DNA of 64,000 nt from Acidisphaera sp. L21 (GTDB taxonomy: Bacteria; Pseudomonadota; Alphaproteobacteria; Acetobacterales; Acetobacteraceae): contig NZ_LMUY01000133.1 in NCBI RefSeq assembly GCF_009765685.1, forward strand, positions 47,405 to 111,404, given 5' to 3'. Both the position numbers and the translations under genes were made by a program. The notes beneath the pieces were generated by a model. The model was not told the origin of the DNA, made no database searches, and was given only the letters and a program-made list of their open reading frames with translations. How positions within the stretch are numbered: position 1 is the first letter of the stretch; each line of letters starts with the position of its first letter. Positions 16,332 to 24,899 of the stretch are shown in pieces.

Positions 16332-18287
16332 ATGTTACGCGCAATCGCCCTGTCCGTGCTGCTGATGACCGCCTTGCCCGCCTGGGCGGCGACGGAGGGC
16401 ATGGGTGCCGCCCTGCACGACAACAAATGGGCCGACGCAGACGCCATCGCCGCCACCTCTCCCGACCCGGTGGCGCGCAAGCTGGTGCAGTATTACCGCA
16501 TGCTGACGCCGGGCGCCGCCCACCCGGCGGAAATCGCCGCCTTCATGGCGGACAACCCGACCTGGCCCAACCAGGGCCTGCTATCGCGTCGCCTGGCCGA
16601 CGCCCTGGCGACGGAGCCGGACGACAAGACGGTGCTGGAGATCTGCAATCGCCAACCGGTACGGGAGATCCCATCCCTGCTGCGCTGCGCCGCGGCCGAC
16701 GCCAATGCCGGCCGCGCGCCCGATGCGGCAGAGGTCGCACGCCAGGCCTGGTTCACCGGTATCACCGATGTGCCGGGCGAAACCGCATTCCTGCGGCAAT
16801 GGGGAAAGGGACTGACGGCGGCGGATCAATGGCACCGGTTCGACCGGCTGGCCTGGACCGATAACGGCGGCGTCGGCGGCCCGGCATGGCGACAAATCGC
16901 GCGGCTGGACCCGTCGCAGCGCCCAGCAGCGGAGGCGCGGCTGGCGCTGAAGCGCGACGACGCCTCTGCCCGCGCCCTGGTGGCTGCCCTGCCCGGCGGC
17001 GCCACCGTCGACCCGGCACTGATGTTGGAACTGGCAAAATGGCTGCGCCGCGCCGGGCAGGATGAGGACGCGCAGAAGCTGTGGATTGCCCTGGGCAGCG
17101 CCGCGGAACACGCGGTGGCTCCCGACCACCGCGCCGCATTCTGGGATGAGCGCAATTTGCTGGCCCGTCGGCGCCTACGCAGTGGCGATGCGGCCGGCGC
17201 CTATGCCATTGCCGATGGTGCGACCGAGTTGGCGCCGGCCGAGGCGATCGAAGCGGAATTCCTCGCCGGGTTCATCGCCCTGCGCCGCCGGGTCGACACG
17301 GATTCGGCGGCCCGGCATTTCCGCGCACTGGCAACGCTCAGCCCAGCCGCGATCACGCAAGGCCGCGCCTATTACTGGCTGGGCCGCACGGCGGATGCCC
17401 GGCACGATGCGGCTGGCGCGCGGGAGGCCTACACCGCGGCGGCGGCTTGGCCCACGACCTTCTACGGCCAACTCGCCGCTCGCGCCCTGGGCGAGGATGA
17501 CGCCGCCCTGGCCGCCCGCATCCGCGCCGCGCGCGACCCGGGATGGACGCCAGAGCGTGCACTGAGCTTCGCCGGGTCGGAAAACGCGCGCGCCGCCGCC
17601 GTGCTGGTGGAATGGGGCGAGCCGCGACGCGCCCGCAGCTTCCTGCTGCGATTGGACGAGCTGGCGCCGGATGGCACCGACAGAATACTCGCGGCACGCA
17701 TGGCCGTTGGGTTCGGCCTGCCCGACCTAGCCGTCGCCATCAGCCGCCGCGCCGGGCGAGACGGCGTGATGATGACGGAAGCCGGGTGGCCGATGGCGGT
17801 AGCCCCCCCGAGCGGCCGGGTCGAACCCGCCTTGGCGCTGGGCCTGATCCGGCAGGAGAGCAACTTCAATACCGAGGCACTGAGCCCCGTTGGCGCGCGT
17901 GGGTTGATGCAGATCATGCCCGGCACGGCCAAGGCGGTCGCCAACAAGCTGGGGGAAACCAGCGTGAACATCCCGGCGCTCAGCACCGACCCGGCGTATA
18001 ACATGCGGCTAGGCACGGCCTATTTAGGCACGCTGCTGGACCAGTTTGGCGGTGCCATCCCCTACGCGGTGGCCGGGTATAATGCCGGGCCGGGGCGGGT
18101 GACGGACTGGCTTGCGTCCAACGGTGATCCGGCGACACCCGGCAGCCTGGACATGATCGACTGGATCGAGTTGATCCCGTTTGCCGAAACCCGCAACTAC
18201 GTTCAGCGCGTCGTGGAAAATCTGGTGATCTATCGCGCCCTTGCCGGCACCGTGCTGCCGCATCCGCTGGCACGCTGGCAGGGATGA
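16332..18287 (+). CDS. Soluble lytic murein transglycosylase (Slt70-like)
   Basis: Cleaves peptidoglycan glycan strands in the periplasm to make anhydro-muropeptides. About 651 residues. The N-terminus is a signal peptide (MLRAIALSVLLMTALPAWAA), followed by a long helical, TPR-like superhelix region, and the catalytic SLT domain near the C-terminus with the acid Glu in LGLIRQESNF (about residue 508), GARGLMQIMPGTA and YAVAGYNAGPGRV. I prefer the ATG at 16332 because it starts the signal peptide; an ATG at 16302 adds ten residues and has AAGG too close to it. Overlaps pgpA by ATGA. Confidence 0.92.
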   Translation: MLRAIALSVLLMTALPAWAATEGMGAALHDNKWADADAIAATSPDPVARKLVQYYRMLTPGAAHPAEIAAFMADNPTWPNQGLLSRRLADALATEPDDKTVLEICNRQPVREIPSLLRCAAADANAGRAPDAAEVARQAWFTGITDVPGETAFLRQWGKGLTAADQWHRFDRLAWTDNGGVGGPAWRQIARLDPSQRPAAEARLALKRDDASARALVAALPGGATVDPALMLELAKWLRRAGQDEDAQKLWIALGSAAEHAVAPDHRAAFWDERNLLARRRLRSGDAAGAYAIADGATELAPAEAIEAEFLAGFIALRRRVDTDSAARHFRALATLSPAAITQGRAYYWLGRTADARHDAAGAREAYTAAAAWPTTFYGQLAARALGEDDAALAARIRAARDPGWTPERALSFAGSENARAAAVLVEWGEPRRARSFLLRLDELAPDGTDRILAARMAVGFGLPDLAVAISRRAGRDGVMMTEAGWPMAVAPPSGRVEPALALGLIRQESNFNTEALSPVGARGLMQIMPGTAKAVANKLGETSVNIPALSTDPAYNMRLGTAYLGTLLDQFGGAIPYAVAGYNAGPGRVTDWLASNGDPATPGSLDMIDWIELIPFAETRNYVQRVVENLVIYRALAGTVLPHPLARWQG

Positions 18288-18733
18288 CGCTGCCTCGGCT
18301 GGTCGCCAGCTTCGGCGGCGCCGGATTTCTGCAACCCGCGCCGGGCACCTGGGGTTCGCTGGTGGCGCTGTTGCTGGGTGGGTTGCTGCTGGCGGCCGGC
18401 GGCTGGGTATTGCTCGCCGCGTGCGCAGTGCTCGCGGTGGCTGCCGGGTTATGGGCGATCCCACGGGCCGGCGGTGAGTCGGACCCAGGCTGGGTCGTCA
18501 TCGACGAGGCAGCGGGAATGTGGCTGACCATGCTGCCGCTGCACGGGCCGTCCCCGATCGGGATGGCGGTAGCCTTCGCGTTGTTCCGCCTGCTGGATAT
18601 CACCAAGCCGGGCCCAATCGGCGCCATCGACCGCATGCACGGCCCGGTTGGCGTTATGGGGGACGACGTCCTCGCGGGGCTGGTGGGCGCGATCGTGCTA
18701 TGGGTGCTGGTCGTCACATTGTTGCCAAGCTGA
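18284..18733 (+). CDS. pgpA: Phosphatidylglycerophosphatase A
   Basis: Dephosphorylates phosphatidylglycerol phosphate to phosphatidylglycerol in the inner membrane. 149 residues with three to four hydrophobic segments. Family marks are GFLQPAPGTWGS at the N-terminus, VVIDEAAGMW (conserved acidic residues), FRLLDITKPGPI and GVMGDDVLAG. ATGA overlap with the transglycosylase before it; ten bases before the cinA-like gene. Confidence 0.95.
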   Translation: MTLPRLVASFGGAGFLQPAPGTWGSLVALLLGGLLLAAGGWVLLAACAVLAVAAGLWAIPRAGGESDPGWVVIDEAAGMWLTMLPLHGPSPIGMAVAFALFRLLDITKPGPIGAIDRMHGPVGVMGDDVLAGLVGAIVLWVLVVTLLPS

Positions 18734-18743
18734 AGGAGCCGCC

Positions 18744-19229
18744 ATGCTGGATCCCGCCACCCTTGCCGACGCCGCCACTGTCCTCCAAGTCTTGCGGGAT
18801 GCCGGATTGCGCGCCGCCACGGCCGAAAGCTGCACCGGCGGGCTCATCGCTGCGGCGCTGACCCACGTCCCCGGTTCGTCGGACGTGGTGGATCGGGGCT
18901 TCGTCACCTACTCCAACGAGGCGAAGGCGGAGATGCTGGGCGTTCCCCCGGGTTTGATTGCCGAGCACGGCGCCGTCAGCCAGCCCGTGGCGGCGGCCAT
19001 GGCGGAAGGTGCAGTGGCGCGCTCGCTGGCCGATGTCGCGGTGGCCGTCACCGGCGTGGCCGGACCCGGCGGCGGCAGCACGGAAAAGCCGGTGGGGCTG
19101 GTGTGGTTCGGTCTGGCGCGGCGGGGCCAGCCGGTTCGAACCGAACACCGCGTGTTCCCCGGCGACCGCACCGCCGTTCGTGCAGCCACCGTTGCCCTGG
19201 CGCTGGAATTGTTGCGCACTGCAGCCTGA
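18744..19229 (+). CDS. CinA C-terminal-domain amidohydrolase (nicotinamide-nucleotide amidase type)
   Basis: 161 residues, only the C-terminal domain of CinA (PncC type), which deamidates NMN to nicotinate mononucleotide in pyridine-nucleotide recycling. Key stretches are TAESCTGGLIAAALT (catalytic Ser/Thr region), VTYSNEAKAEMLGV, GAVS, and VTGVAGPGGGSTEKPVGLVW. The ATG at 18744 has AAGGAG just upstream; frames from 18648 only add pgpA-overlapping sequence. It stands directly before the 6-hydroxynicotinate-reductase-like gene, so two pyridine-linked annotations lie side by side, which may or may not be meaningful. Confidence 0.9.
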   Translation: MLDPATLADAATVLQVLRDAGLRAATAESCTGGLIAAALTHVPGSSDVVDRGFVTYSNEAKAEMLGVPPGLIAEHGAVSQPVAAAMAEGAVARSLADVAVAVTGVAGPGGGSTEKPVGLVWFGLARRGQPVRTEHRVFPGDRTAVRAATVALALELLRTAA

Positions 19230-19248
19230 CCAGACTGGAGACAAGGCA

Positions 19249-20706
19249 ATGACCGTGCCCCGCACCGACGACAAAGTGCGCTGCGACGCCTGCCCGGTCA
19301 TGTGCTACATCCGCCCGGGCCAGGCCGGCGCTTGCGACCGCTACGCCAATCACGATGGCGAATTGGTGCGCGTCGACCCGCACGTCATCCTGCAACAAGC
19401 GTTGGACCATGGCGCGCAACTGGTGCCGTTCAGCGTCGCCGGGCCGGATTGGGACGGCAGCCTGCTGCACGAGCCGCAGGCCTTCGTCACCGCCATTGGC
19501 GCCGGCACCACCTACCCCGACTACAAACCTGCCCCGTTCATCGTTGCCTCCCAGGTGGAGGGCGTCGACATGGTTACGGTCGTGACGGAGGGGATATTCA
19601 GCTATTGCGGCGTTAAACTGAAGATCGACACCGACCGTTTTCTCGGCCCGGAACAGGCGGTGGTGCGCGCCGACGGGGAGCCCGTCGGGCACGTCACAAC
19701 CAGCGAATATGGCTCACAAATGCTGTCGCTGGGCGGGGTGCACCACCTGACGGGCGGCAGCAAGAAAGAGGGCCGGGTCACCTGCGACACGCTGCTGGCG
19801 CTATGCAATGGGGCGGCAGTGGCGTTGTCGATTGATGACGGTGCCACCGTGCTAGTGCAGGCCGGGCAACCCCCCGTGGTGAATGGCCAACGGGAGGACC
19901 GGATGCGCGTCGGTTGCGGATCCGCCGCGATCGGCATGTTCGCCAAACAATGGGACGGCAAGGTGGACGAGGTGATCGTGGTGGACGACCACATCACCGG
20001 CGTGCTGTCGGAGCACCAGGCCGGCAAGTTGCTGGGCATCCCCGATACCGGCGTCCGGATCAAGGGCCGCCGCTCCACGCCTGGACGGTATTTCCAGGTG
20101 GCGGAACCGGGCACCGGCTGGGGCGGGACCAATATCAGCGACCCGCTGTCGATCCTCGGCCCGTTCGATCCCAAATGGGCCCGGCCGGGGCTGACGATGC
20201 TGATGACGTCGACCACTGGCGAAAACCAGGGCTACTTTGTGCTGGATGACGCGCTGCGCCCCATCGAACAGGACATGCCGCCTGCCCTGCGCAATTCTGT
20301 CGACCTCATCCGGGAGAATTGCGAGCCGGCCTTGTGCACCGTGCTGTTCATCGGCGGCGCCGGCGGCTCGCTGCGGTCCGGCGTGACGGAGAACCCGGTG
20401 CGGCTGACCCGGTCGGTCAAGGACCGGCTGACCACCGTCACCTGTGGCGGTGCCCAGGTCTATATCTGGCCCGGCGGCGGCATCACCTTCATGGTGGACG
20501 TCACGCGCATGCCGCCCGGCAGCTTCGGCTATGTACCGACGCCCGCATTGGTGGCGCCGATCGAGTTTACGCTGCGGATGTCGGATTATGCGGCACTGGG
20601 CGGCCATATGGACCATGTCCGCTCGCTGTCCGACATCACCGCTGGGCGGCAATTGACGTCGGATAAGGACAATCCTTGGCCGTTGACGCTGGGTGCCCGG
20701 CGTTGA
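19249..20706 (+). CDS. 6-hydroxynicotinate-reductase-like iron–sulfur protein
   Basis: 485 residues. The N-terminus carries four cysteines (C12, C15, C19, C29 in CDACPVMCYIRPGQAGAC) that could bind an Fe-S cluster; further conserved stretches are GVDMVTVVTEGIFSYCG, LSLGGVHHLTGGSKKEG and VTCGGAQVYIWPGGGITFMV. This is the pattern of the family named after the ferredoxin-dependent 6-hydroxynicotinate reductase of anaerobic nicotinate fermentation. In aerobic proteobacteria the family name is transferred by similarity and the true substrate is unknown. The ATG at 19249 follows CTGGAGACAAGGC. It overlaps the AA_synth gene, which in my experience of this family is its usual partner. Confidence 0.72.
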   Translation: MTVPRTDDKVRCDACPVMCYIRPGQAGACDRYANHDGELVRVDPHVILQQALDHGAQLVPFSVAGPDWDGSLLHEPQAFVTAIGAGTTYPDYKPAPFIVASQVEGVDMVTVVTEGIFSYCGVKLKIDTDRFLGPEQAVVRADGEPVGHVTTSEYGSQMLSLGGVHHLTGGSKKEGRVTCDTLLALCNGAAVALSIDDGATVLVQAGQPPVVNGQREDRMRVGCGSAAIGMFAKQWDGKVDEVIVVDDHITGVLSEHQAGKLLGIPDTGVRIKGRRSTPGRYFQVAEPGTGWGGTNISDPLSILGPFDPKWARPGLTMLMTSTTGENQGYFVLDDALRPIEQDMPPALRNSVDLIRENCEPALCTVLFIGGAGGSLRSGVTENPVRLTRSVKDRLTTVTCGGAQVYIWPGGGITFMVDVTRMPPGSFGYVPTPALVAPIEFTLRMSDYAALGGHMDHVRSLSDITAGRQLTSDKDNPWPLTLGARR

Positions 20707-21287
20707 GCCCGCGCATCCGCAAGCTGCTGACGGTCGTGGAGGAAACACGGGAGGAAATGGGGCGCCCGGTCGATCCGCCGACCCGGCGCGCCGCCGCCAT
20801 CGCCGTGATCCAGAACCCGTTCGCCGGCCGCTATGTGGAAGACCTGTCCGACCTGATGGCGATCGGTGCCGAACTTGGCGCACTGCTCGCCGCGCAAGCG
20901 ATCGAGGCGCTGGGCATTCCCGGCACGGCGGTGCAGAGCTACGGCAAGGCCGCACTTGTCGGCGAGAATGGTGAATTGGAGCACGCGGCTGCCATCCTGC
21001 ACCCGCTGCTGGGCGCGCCGGTACGCCGGGCACTGGGCAAGGGGGCGGCGCTGATCCCATCCTCCAAAAAACGGAGCGGGCCGGGAACGCCGTTTGACAT
21101 TCCGCTGGGCCATAAGGACGCCGCCTTCGTGCGCAGCCATTTCGACGCAATGGAGATCCGCGTCACCGACGCGCCACGCGCGAACGAGATCGTGGTGGCC
21201 ATCGCGCTCACCAACGCCGGCCGGCCGCTGCCCCGCATCGGCGGATTGCGGGCCGATGAGGCAAAGGGCGATGATGGGTTGCGCTAA
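20703..21287 (+). CDS. Amino acid synthesis family protein (AA_synth, DUF1185-like)
   Basis: 194 residues. The frame begins at a TTG (20703) that overlaps the previous stop (TTGA) and gives SPRIRKLLTVVEETREEMG, the expected family N-terminus. Conserved stretches are IQNPFAGRYVEDLSDLMAIG, GKAALVGENGELEHAAAILH and HFDAMEIRVTDAPRANEIVV. The Pfam family is called AA_synth on thin experimental grounds and its reaction is not established. Tight coupling to the 6-hydroxynicotinate-reductase-like gene suggests they act together. No membrane segment or signal peptide. Confidence 0.75.
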   Translation: MSPRIRKLLTVVEETREEMGRPVDPPTRRAAAIAVIQNPFAGRYVEDLSDLMAIGAELGALLAAQAIEALGIPGTAVQSYGKAALVGENGELEHAAAILHPLLGAPVRRALGKGAALIPSSKKRSGPGTPFDIPLGHKDAAFVRSHFDAMEIRVTDAPRANEIVVAIALTNAGRPLPRIGGLRADEAKGDDGLR

Positions 21288-21295
21288 GGCACTCC

Positions 21296-22222
21296 CTATG
21301 CCGGCCGACGCTCCGGCACGAAATCGAACTCCGCAAAGCCGAGTTTGCCCAGGCCTTTTGCGACGCTCATGCCATACCGCGCCTTGCGGGTCGCCATCCA
21401 CAACGCGCCGTAGACGCCGAGCTGGCCGAGTCCTACGACGCCGATCCCCAGCCGGGTCAGCAATTTGTTATCGCTGATCGCCAGGCGCACGGCGGTGGAA
21501 TGGCGCCCACTGCGGCGCACCCGGGCGGCCATGTAGGCGGGGGACAGGCGCGACGCTTCGTTGAACTCGATCACCTTTGCGTCGGGGCACCACATGAAAC
21601 GGCGACCCTCCTTGGCCAAGCCCAGCAGCAACATGGAATCTTCACCGCCGCTGCGGCCGAACACTTCGTCGAACGGCGTGTCGCCGGCAAGGCACGTGTA
21701 GCGGCGCAGCATCGAGTTCCCGGTGCCCAGGCCGCGCGCCTGCGGCGGCCACCATTGCAGCGGCCGAATTTCGGTATCCGGGGGCAGGTCGAAATCGGTC
21801 GTGTAGAACTTGCCGTCAGGGTCCCAATCCGGCGCCCTGCCGCCCTCGAACACCGGGTATTTCGGGCCGAAGCTCGCATCGGCCCCGGTGCGGCGCAGGC
21901 AAGCGACATGGGCAGTCAGCCAACCCGGCTCCGGCGCTTCGTCATCGTCCACGAAGGCGATCAGGCTGCCCTTTGCCGCCGCCACGCCGCGATTGCGCGC
22001 CAGTGCAATGTTGCGCTCTCCCGCCGGTACATGCCGCAACGGCACTGGCGAGTTCAACCCGGCCAGCATCGGCGCGGCCAAGCGATCGGGATGGTTGTCG
22101 GCCACCACGATCTCCCAAGCGATGCCCGCCGCCGCCTGGCTGAAGCACGCGCGCAGCGTTCGCTCCAGCAAAGCAAGGCGATCGTAACACGGAATCACCA
22201 CGCTGACTTCAGGCTCTGTCAA
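21296..22222 (-). CDS. Family 2 glycosyltransferase
   Basis: 308 residues, GT-A fold inverting transferase. The N-terminus VSVVIPCYDRLALLERTL starts the nucleotide-binding domain, the metal-binding acidic cluster is FVDDDEAPE, and GRSGGEDSMLL is the ED motif that supplies the base. A hydrophobic stretch near the C-terminus may touch the membrane. The start is set by GGAG six bases before a TTG at 22222; a GTG at 22276 would extend it. First gene of the left exopolysaccharide segment, divergent from the polymerase gene. Confidence 0.88.
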   Translation of the reverse strand: MTEPEVSVVIPCYDRLALLERTLRACFSQAAAGIAWEIVVADNHPDRLAAPMLAGLNSPVPLRHVPAGERNIALARNRGVAAAKGSLIAFVDDDEAPEPGWLTAHVACLRRTGADASFGPKYPVFEGGRAPDWDPDGKFYTTDFDLPPDTEIRPLQWWPPQARGLGTGNSMLRRYTCLAGDTPFDEVFGRSGGEDSMLLLGLAKEGRRFMWCPDAKVIEFNEASRLSPAYMAARVRRSGRHSTAVRLAISDNKLLTRLGIGVVGLGQLGVYGALWMATRKARYGMSVAKGLGKLGFAEFDFVPERRPA

Positions 22223-22278
22223 GGCTTGCTCCTGCAAGATGGGCGAACGAGAGGGCCGATGGCCGTAAGGACGCACCG

Positions 22279-23646
22279 ATGAACGCGACGCCGAATTCTA
22301 TTCCCGCGTGGGTTAACCGCCTGACAATCGTCGTGATGAGTCTGATGCTGCTGTACGCAGTCGTCGGCATTCCCGAATTCAACCGCGATGTGCTGGTCGC
22401 CACCGACAACGTGAACCCGCTGAACCGCGTCATCTGGCTGGGTCTGCTGGGCGCCGCCGCCCCGATCGCGCTGGTCCGCTGGCGGGCGGTGCTGGAACTT
22501 TTGGCGTCCAGCTGGGCGTTGCTGTTGCTCTACGCATTCTTCGCACTCAGCGTCGGCTGGGCGCTGGATCCAGATGCCTCGATGCGCCGCATCATGTTCA
22601 CCATCGTACAACTGCTGCTAGCGGCAGTGCTGCTGTGCGGGCTGCGCCGTGCCTCCACCCTGCACATCCTCATCGCCTGCGTCTGCGCCATGGCCGCTGC
22701 GGAGGATTTGGTCGCCTGGGCACTATGGCCCGGCTACGCGATGACCGACGAGGGCCTGGCCGGGCTGCAGTTGCAGAAGAACCAGACCGGGCTGCTGATG
22801 ATGTATGGCTGCCTGTCGGCGACCACTGGCTATTTCCTCGTGCGGGGCAAGTGGCTCCGTCTGATGGTCGCCGGGTCCGTGGTGCTGATGGCCGGGCTGC
22901 TGGTGGCCACGCGCTCCTCCACCAGCCAGTCGATCGTGCTGATGGCCCCCGTCGTGATCCCGATGATCCTGCTGGTGTCACGCCTTCCCGCCCCGGCAAT
23001 CTGGGCAGTGGTGGCGGCGATCCCCGCCGCCATTACCGCATTGTTCTTCGGCTACCTGGCGTGGTGCGGCGTTACCAACTACGATCCATGGCTGCCCCTA
23101 CGCGGCGTCACCTTCACCAGCCGGCTGGATTTGTGGGAGTTCGCGGTGCAGGAAATCGCCAAACGGCCCTGGCTGGGGGCCGGCTACAGCTCGTTCTGGG
23201 CGATCAACCCGGCGGTGCAGCCCAGCCTGAAAAGCGACATGTGGTTCGGCACCTACGCGCAGATCAACGAGGCGCATCAGGGCTACCTGGATCTGCTGGC
23301 GACCTGTGGCGTCGTCGGGCTTATGGGCGGACTGTTCGTGGTGTTCCGCACCCTGGGCATCGCTGGCCGCGCCATCGTGCGGGCCGAGCCAGTGGACGCG
23401 GCGGACCACGCCGGGCGCATGGCGTTTCCGACCGCCGTGTTCCACATGTCGCTGCTGGTCGGGCTGCTGGTGCATAACTTCACGGAGTCAAACCTGTTCT
23501 CCAACAACTCGGTGCTGGCGGTGGCTTTCGTGCTGGCTGCGCTGGATCTGGAGAAATGGCGCCTGGCGATGCGCAGGCCGGTGACCGTTCGCTACCCCAA
23601 CCCCGCGCCGATCAGGGGCTCGGTTCCGAACGCGATGCGCATCTAG
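22279..23646 (+). CDS. O-antigen ligase/polymerase-like membrane protein (ExoQ/Wzy type)
   Basis: 455 residues with about ten to twelve hydrophobic segments. The Wzy_C-type loop between late membrane segments is visible: FTSRLDLWEFAVQEIAKRPWLGAGYSSFW, shown here in pieces as RLDLWEFAVQEI and WLGAGYSSFW, then AHQGYLDLLATCGVVG. An earlier QKNQTG resembles the HKN motif of ExoQ. It would join oligosaccharide repeat units at the periplasmic face. AAGGA lies eight bases before the ATG. It faces the flippase gene end to end across a hairpin. Confidence 0.85.
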   Translation: MNATPNSIPAWVNRLTIVVMSLMLLYAVVGIPEFNRDVLVATDNVNPLNRVIWLGLLGAAAPIALVRWRAVLELLASSWALLLLYAFFALSVGWALDPDASMRRIMFTIVQLLLAAVLLCGLRRASTLHILIACVCAMAAAEDLVAWALWPGYAMTDEGLAGLQLQKNQTGLLMMYGCLSATTGYFLVRGKWLRLMVAGSVVLMAGLLVATRSSTSQSIVLMAPVVIPMILLVSRLPAPAIWAVVAAIPAAITALFFGYLAWCGVTNYDPWLPLRGVTFTSRLDLWEFAVQEIAKRPWLGAGYSSFWAINPAVQPSLKSDMWFGTYAQINEAHQGYLDLLATCGVVGLMGGLFVVFRTLGIAGRAIVRAEPVDAADHAGRMAFPTAVFHMSLLVGLLVHNFTESNLFSNNSVLAVAFVLAALDLEKWRLAMRRPVTVRYPNPAPIRGSVPNAMRI

Positions 23647-23656
23647 ACGCATCGCG
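23631..23656. terminator. Inverted repeat overlapping the polymerase stop codon
   Basis: Perfect 9-base arms CGCGATGCG (23631–23639) and CGCATCGCG (23648–23656) with an 8-base loop that contains the TAG stop of the polymerase gene. It sits in the 14-base gap between converging genes and may terminate both. No T-run is present. Confidence 0.5.
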
Positions 23657-23660
23657 TACG

Positions 23661-24899
23661 CTAGGCGGGCAAGGCCGCGGGCTGGCGGAGGCGGCGCTGC
23701 AACAGGGCCGCCATCAGGACGATCTGCGTCGTCTGCCCCATCATGGTGGCGACGACGGCGTAGGGGTAATCGAAACGCCCCATCAGGCCGAAGATCGCGC
23801 CCGTGGTGACGATCGCACCCACCAGGTCGATCAAGGCCAGGTTCTTGAACTCGCCCATCACGAGGATGGCCACATTCAGCGCCAATGCGATGCTGCCCAG
23901 CATGACGTTCGCACCCCAGAAATAGACCAGCGGGCCAACTTCCTGATAGCGGCCATGATACAGCTCGCCCGAAATCCACGGCCATCCCGCCAGCACCAAT
24001 GCGGACCACAGAAAACTGCCCGCTGTGCTCAACGTCGCACCGGTCAGCATCACGCGCAGGAACCCGGCGCGGTCACCCTCCGCAAACCGCGCCGCCATCT
24101 GCGGATAGCCGATCGACGACCAGGCTGCGGACAGCATCCATGCCGGGCGAATAACCACCTGCACCGCCGATAGGGCGGCCAGGTCGCTGGTGCCGTAGCG
24201 CCCGACGACGACGAAGCTGTACAGCCGGCTCGTCACCTCACCCGACCCCGCCCCGAGCGCCAACCAGCCGGAGCCGCGCAGCACGGTCACGTAGCCCCGG
24301 ATCTCCACCCAGCCGAGCATGGGCCGCATGCCGTTCAGCAGGATCAGCAGGATTACCAACGCGCAGCCGCCATAGGCGCCCGCGGTCAGGAACAGCACGC
24401 GCTCGGCATCGGGATGGAAGCCGAGCAGAAAATCGCCACCGAGGAGGATGATCGCCGTGGAGAGCACCGTTCCCGTGAGGCAGGCCGCCAGAAGTGGACG
24501 CTGGCGCGAGAATGCGAAGGAGCGGGTGTATTGGAATAGCAGGAACGCCGGGATGAACATCACCGCGCCGGGTGACGCCAGCTCCGACCCCATATACGCC
24601 AGCGCGGCATCCACCAGCGTGACGATGAGGGCTGAGGCGATGGTGATGCCGATGGCAAAGGACAGCAATAGTCGCTCGGGCTGCCGCCGCTCCTCCATTC
24701 GGTCGTGGGCGGATGGCAGGCGATACAGATGCGCCAGGACCAGCGTGCCCTGCGCCGTTCCCAACACCCAGGCAACGGATAGCCAGAAGACATAGACACC
24801 GTAGGATTCGGCGGCGCCATTACGGATCAGCCAAAGGTTGATCGCGAAGGTCAGGATCGAGCCGAATCCTTGTTCCGCCAGGGAGACGACGAACCTCAT
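23661..24899 (-). CDS. Polysaccharide-unit flippase-like membrane protein (Wzx type)
   Basis: 412 residues, about twelve hydrophobic segments, fitting a MATE/PST-type flippase that moves undecaprenyl-linked sugar units across the inner membrane. The N-terminus (SLAEQGFGSILTFAINLWLI) is typical of the group. No strict motif defines the family, so the call rests on topology and the neighbours: an ExoQ-like polymerase, three glycosyltransferases and export proteins. The ATG at 24899 overlaps the GT4 stop (ATGA), which decides the start over a GTG at 24908. Confidence 0.78.
   Translation of the reverse strand: MRFVVSLAEQGFGSILTFAINLWLIRNGAAESYGVYVFWLSVAWVLGTAQGTLVLAHLYRLPSAHDRMEERRQPERLLLSFAIGITIASALIVTLVDAALAYMGSELASPGAVMFIPAFLLFQYTRSFAFSRQRPLLAACLTGTVLSTAIILLGGDFLLGFHPDAERVLFLTAGAYGGCALVILLILLNGMRPMLGWVEIRGYVTVLRGSGWLALGAGSGEVTSRLYSFVVVGRYGTSDLAALSAVQVVIRPAWMLSAAWSSIGYPQMAARFAEGDRAGFLRVMLTGATLSTAGSFLWSALVLAGWPWISGELYHGRYQEVGPLVYFWGANVMLGSIALALNVAILVMGEFKNLALIDLVGAIVTTGAIFGLMGRFDYPYAVVATMMGQTTQIVLMAALLQRRLRQPAALPA

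Noticed and set aside
19852..21150. Long open frame antisense to the 6-hydroxynicotinate-reductase-like and AA_synth genes
   Set aside because: Arg/Pro-rich shadow frame; spans two well-supported genes on the plus strand.
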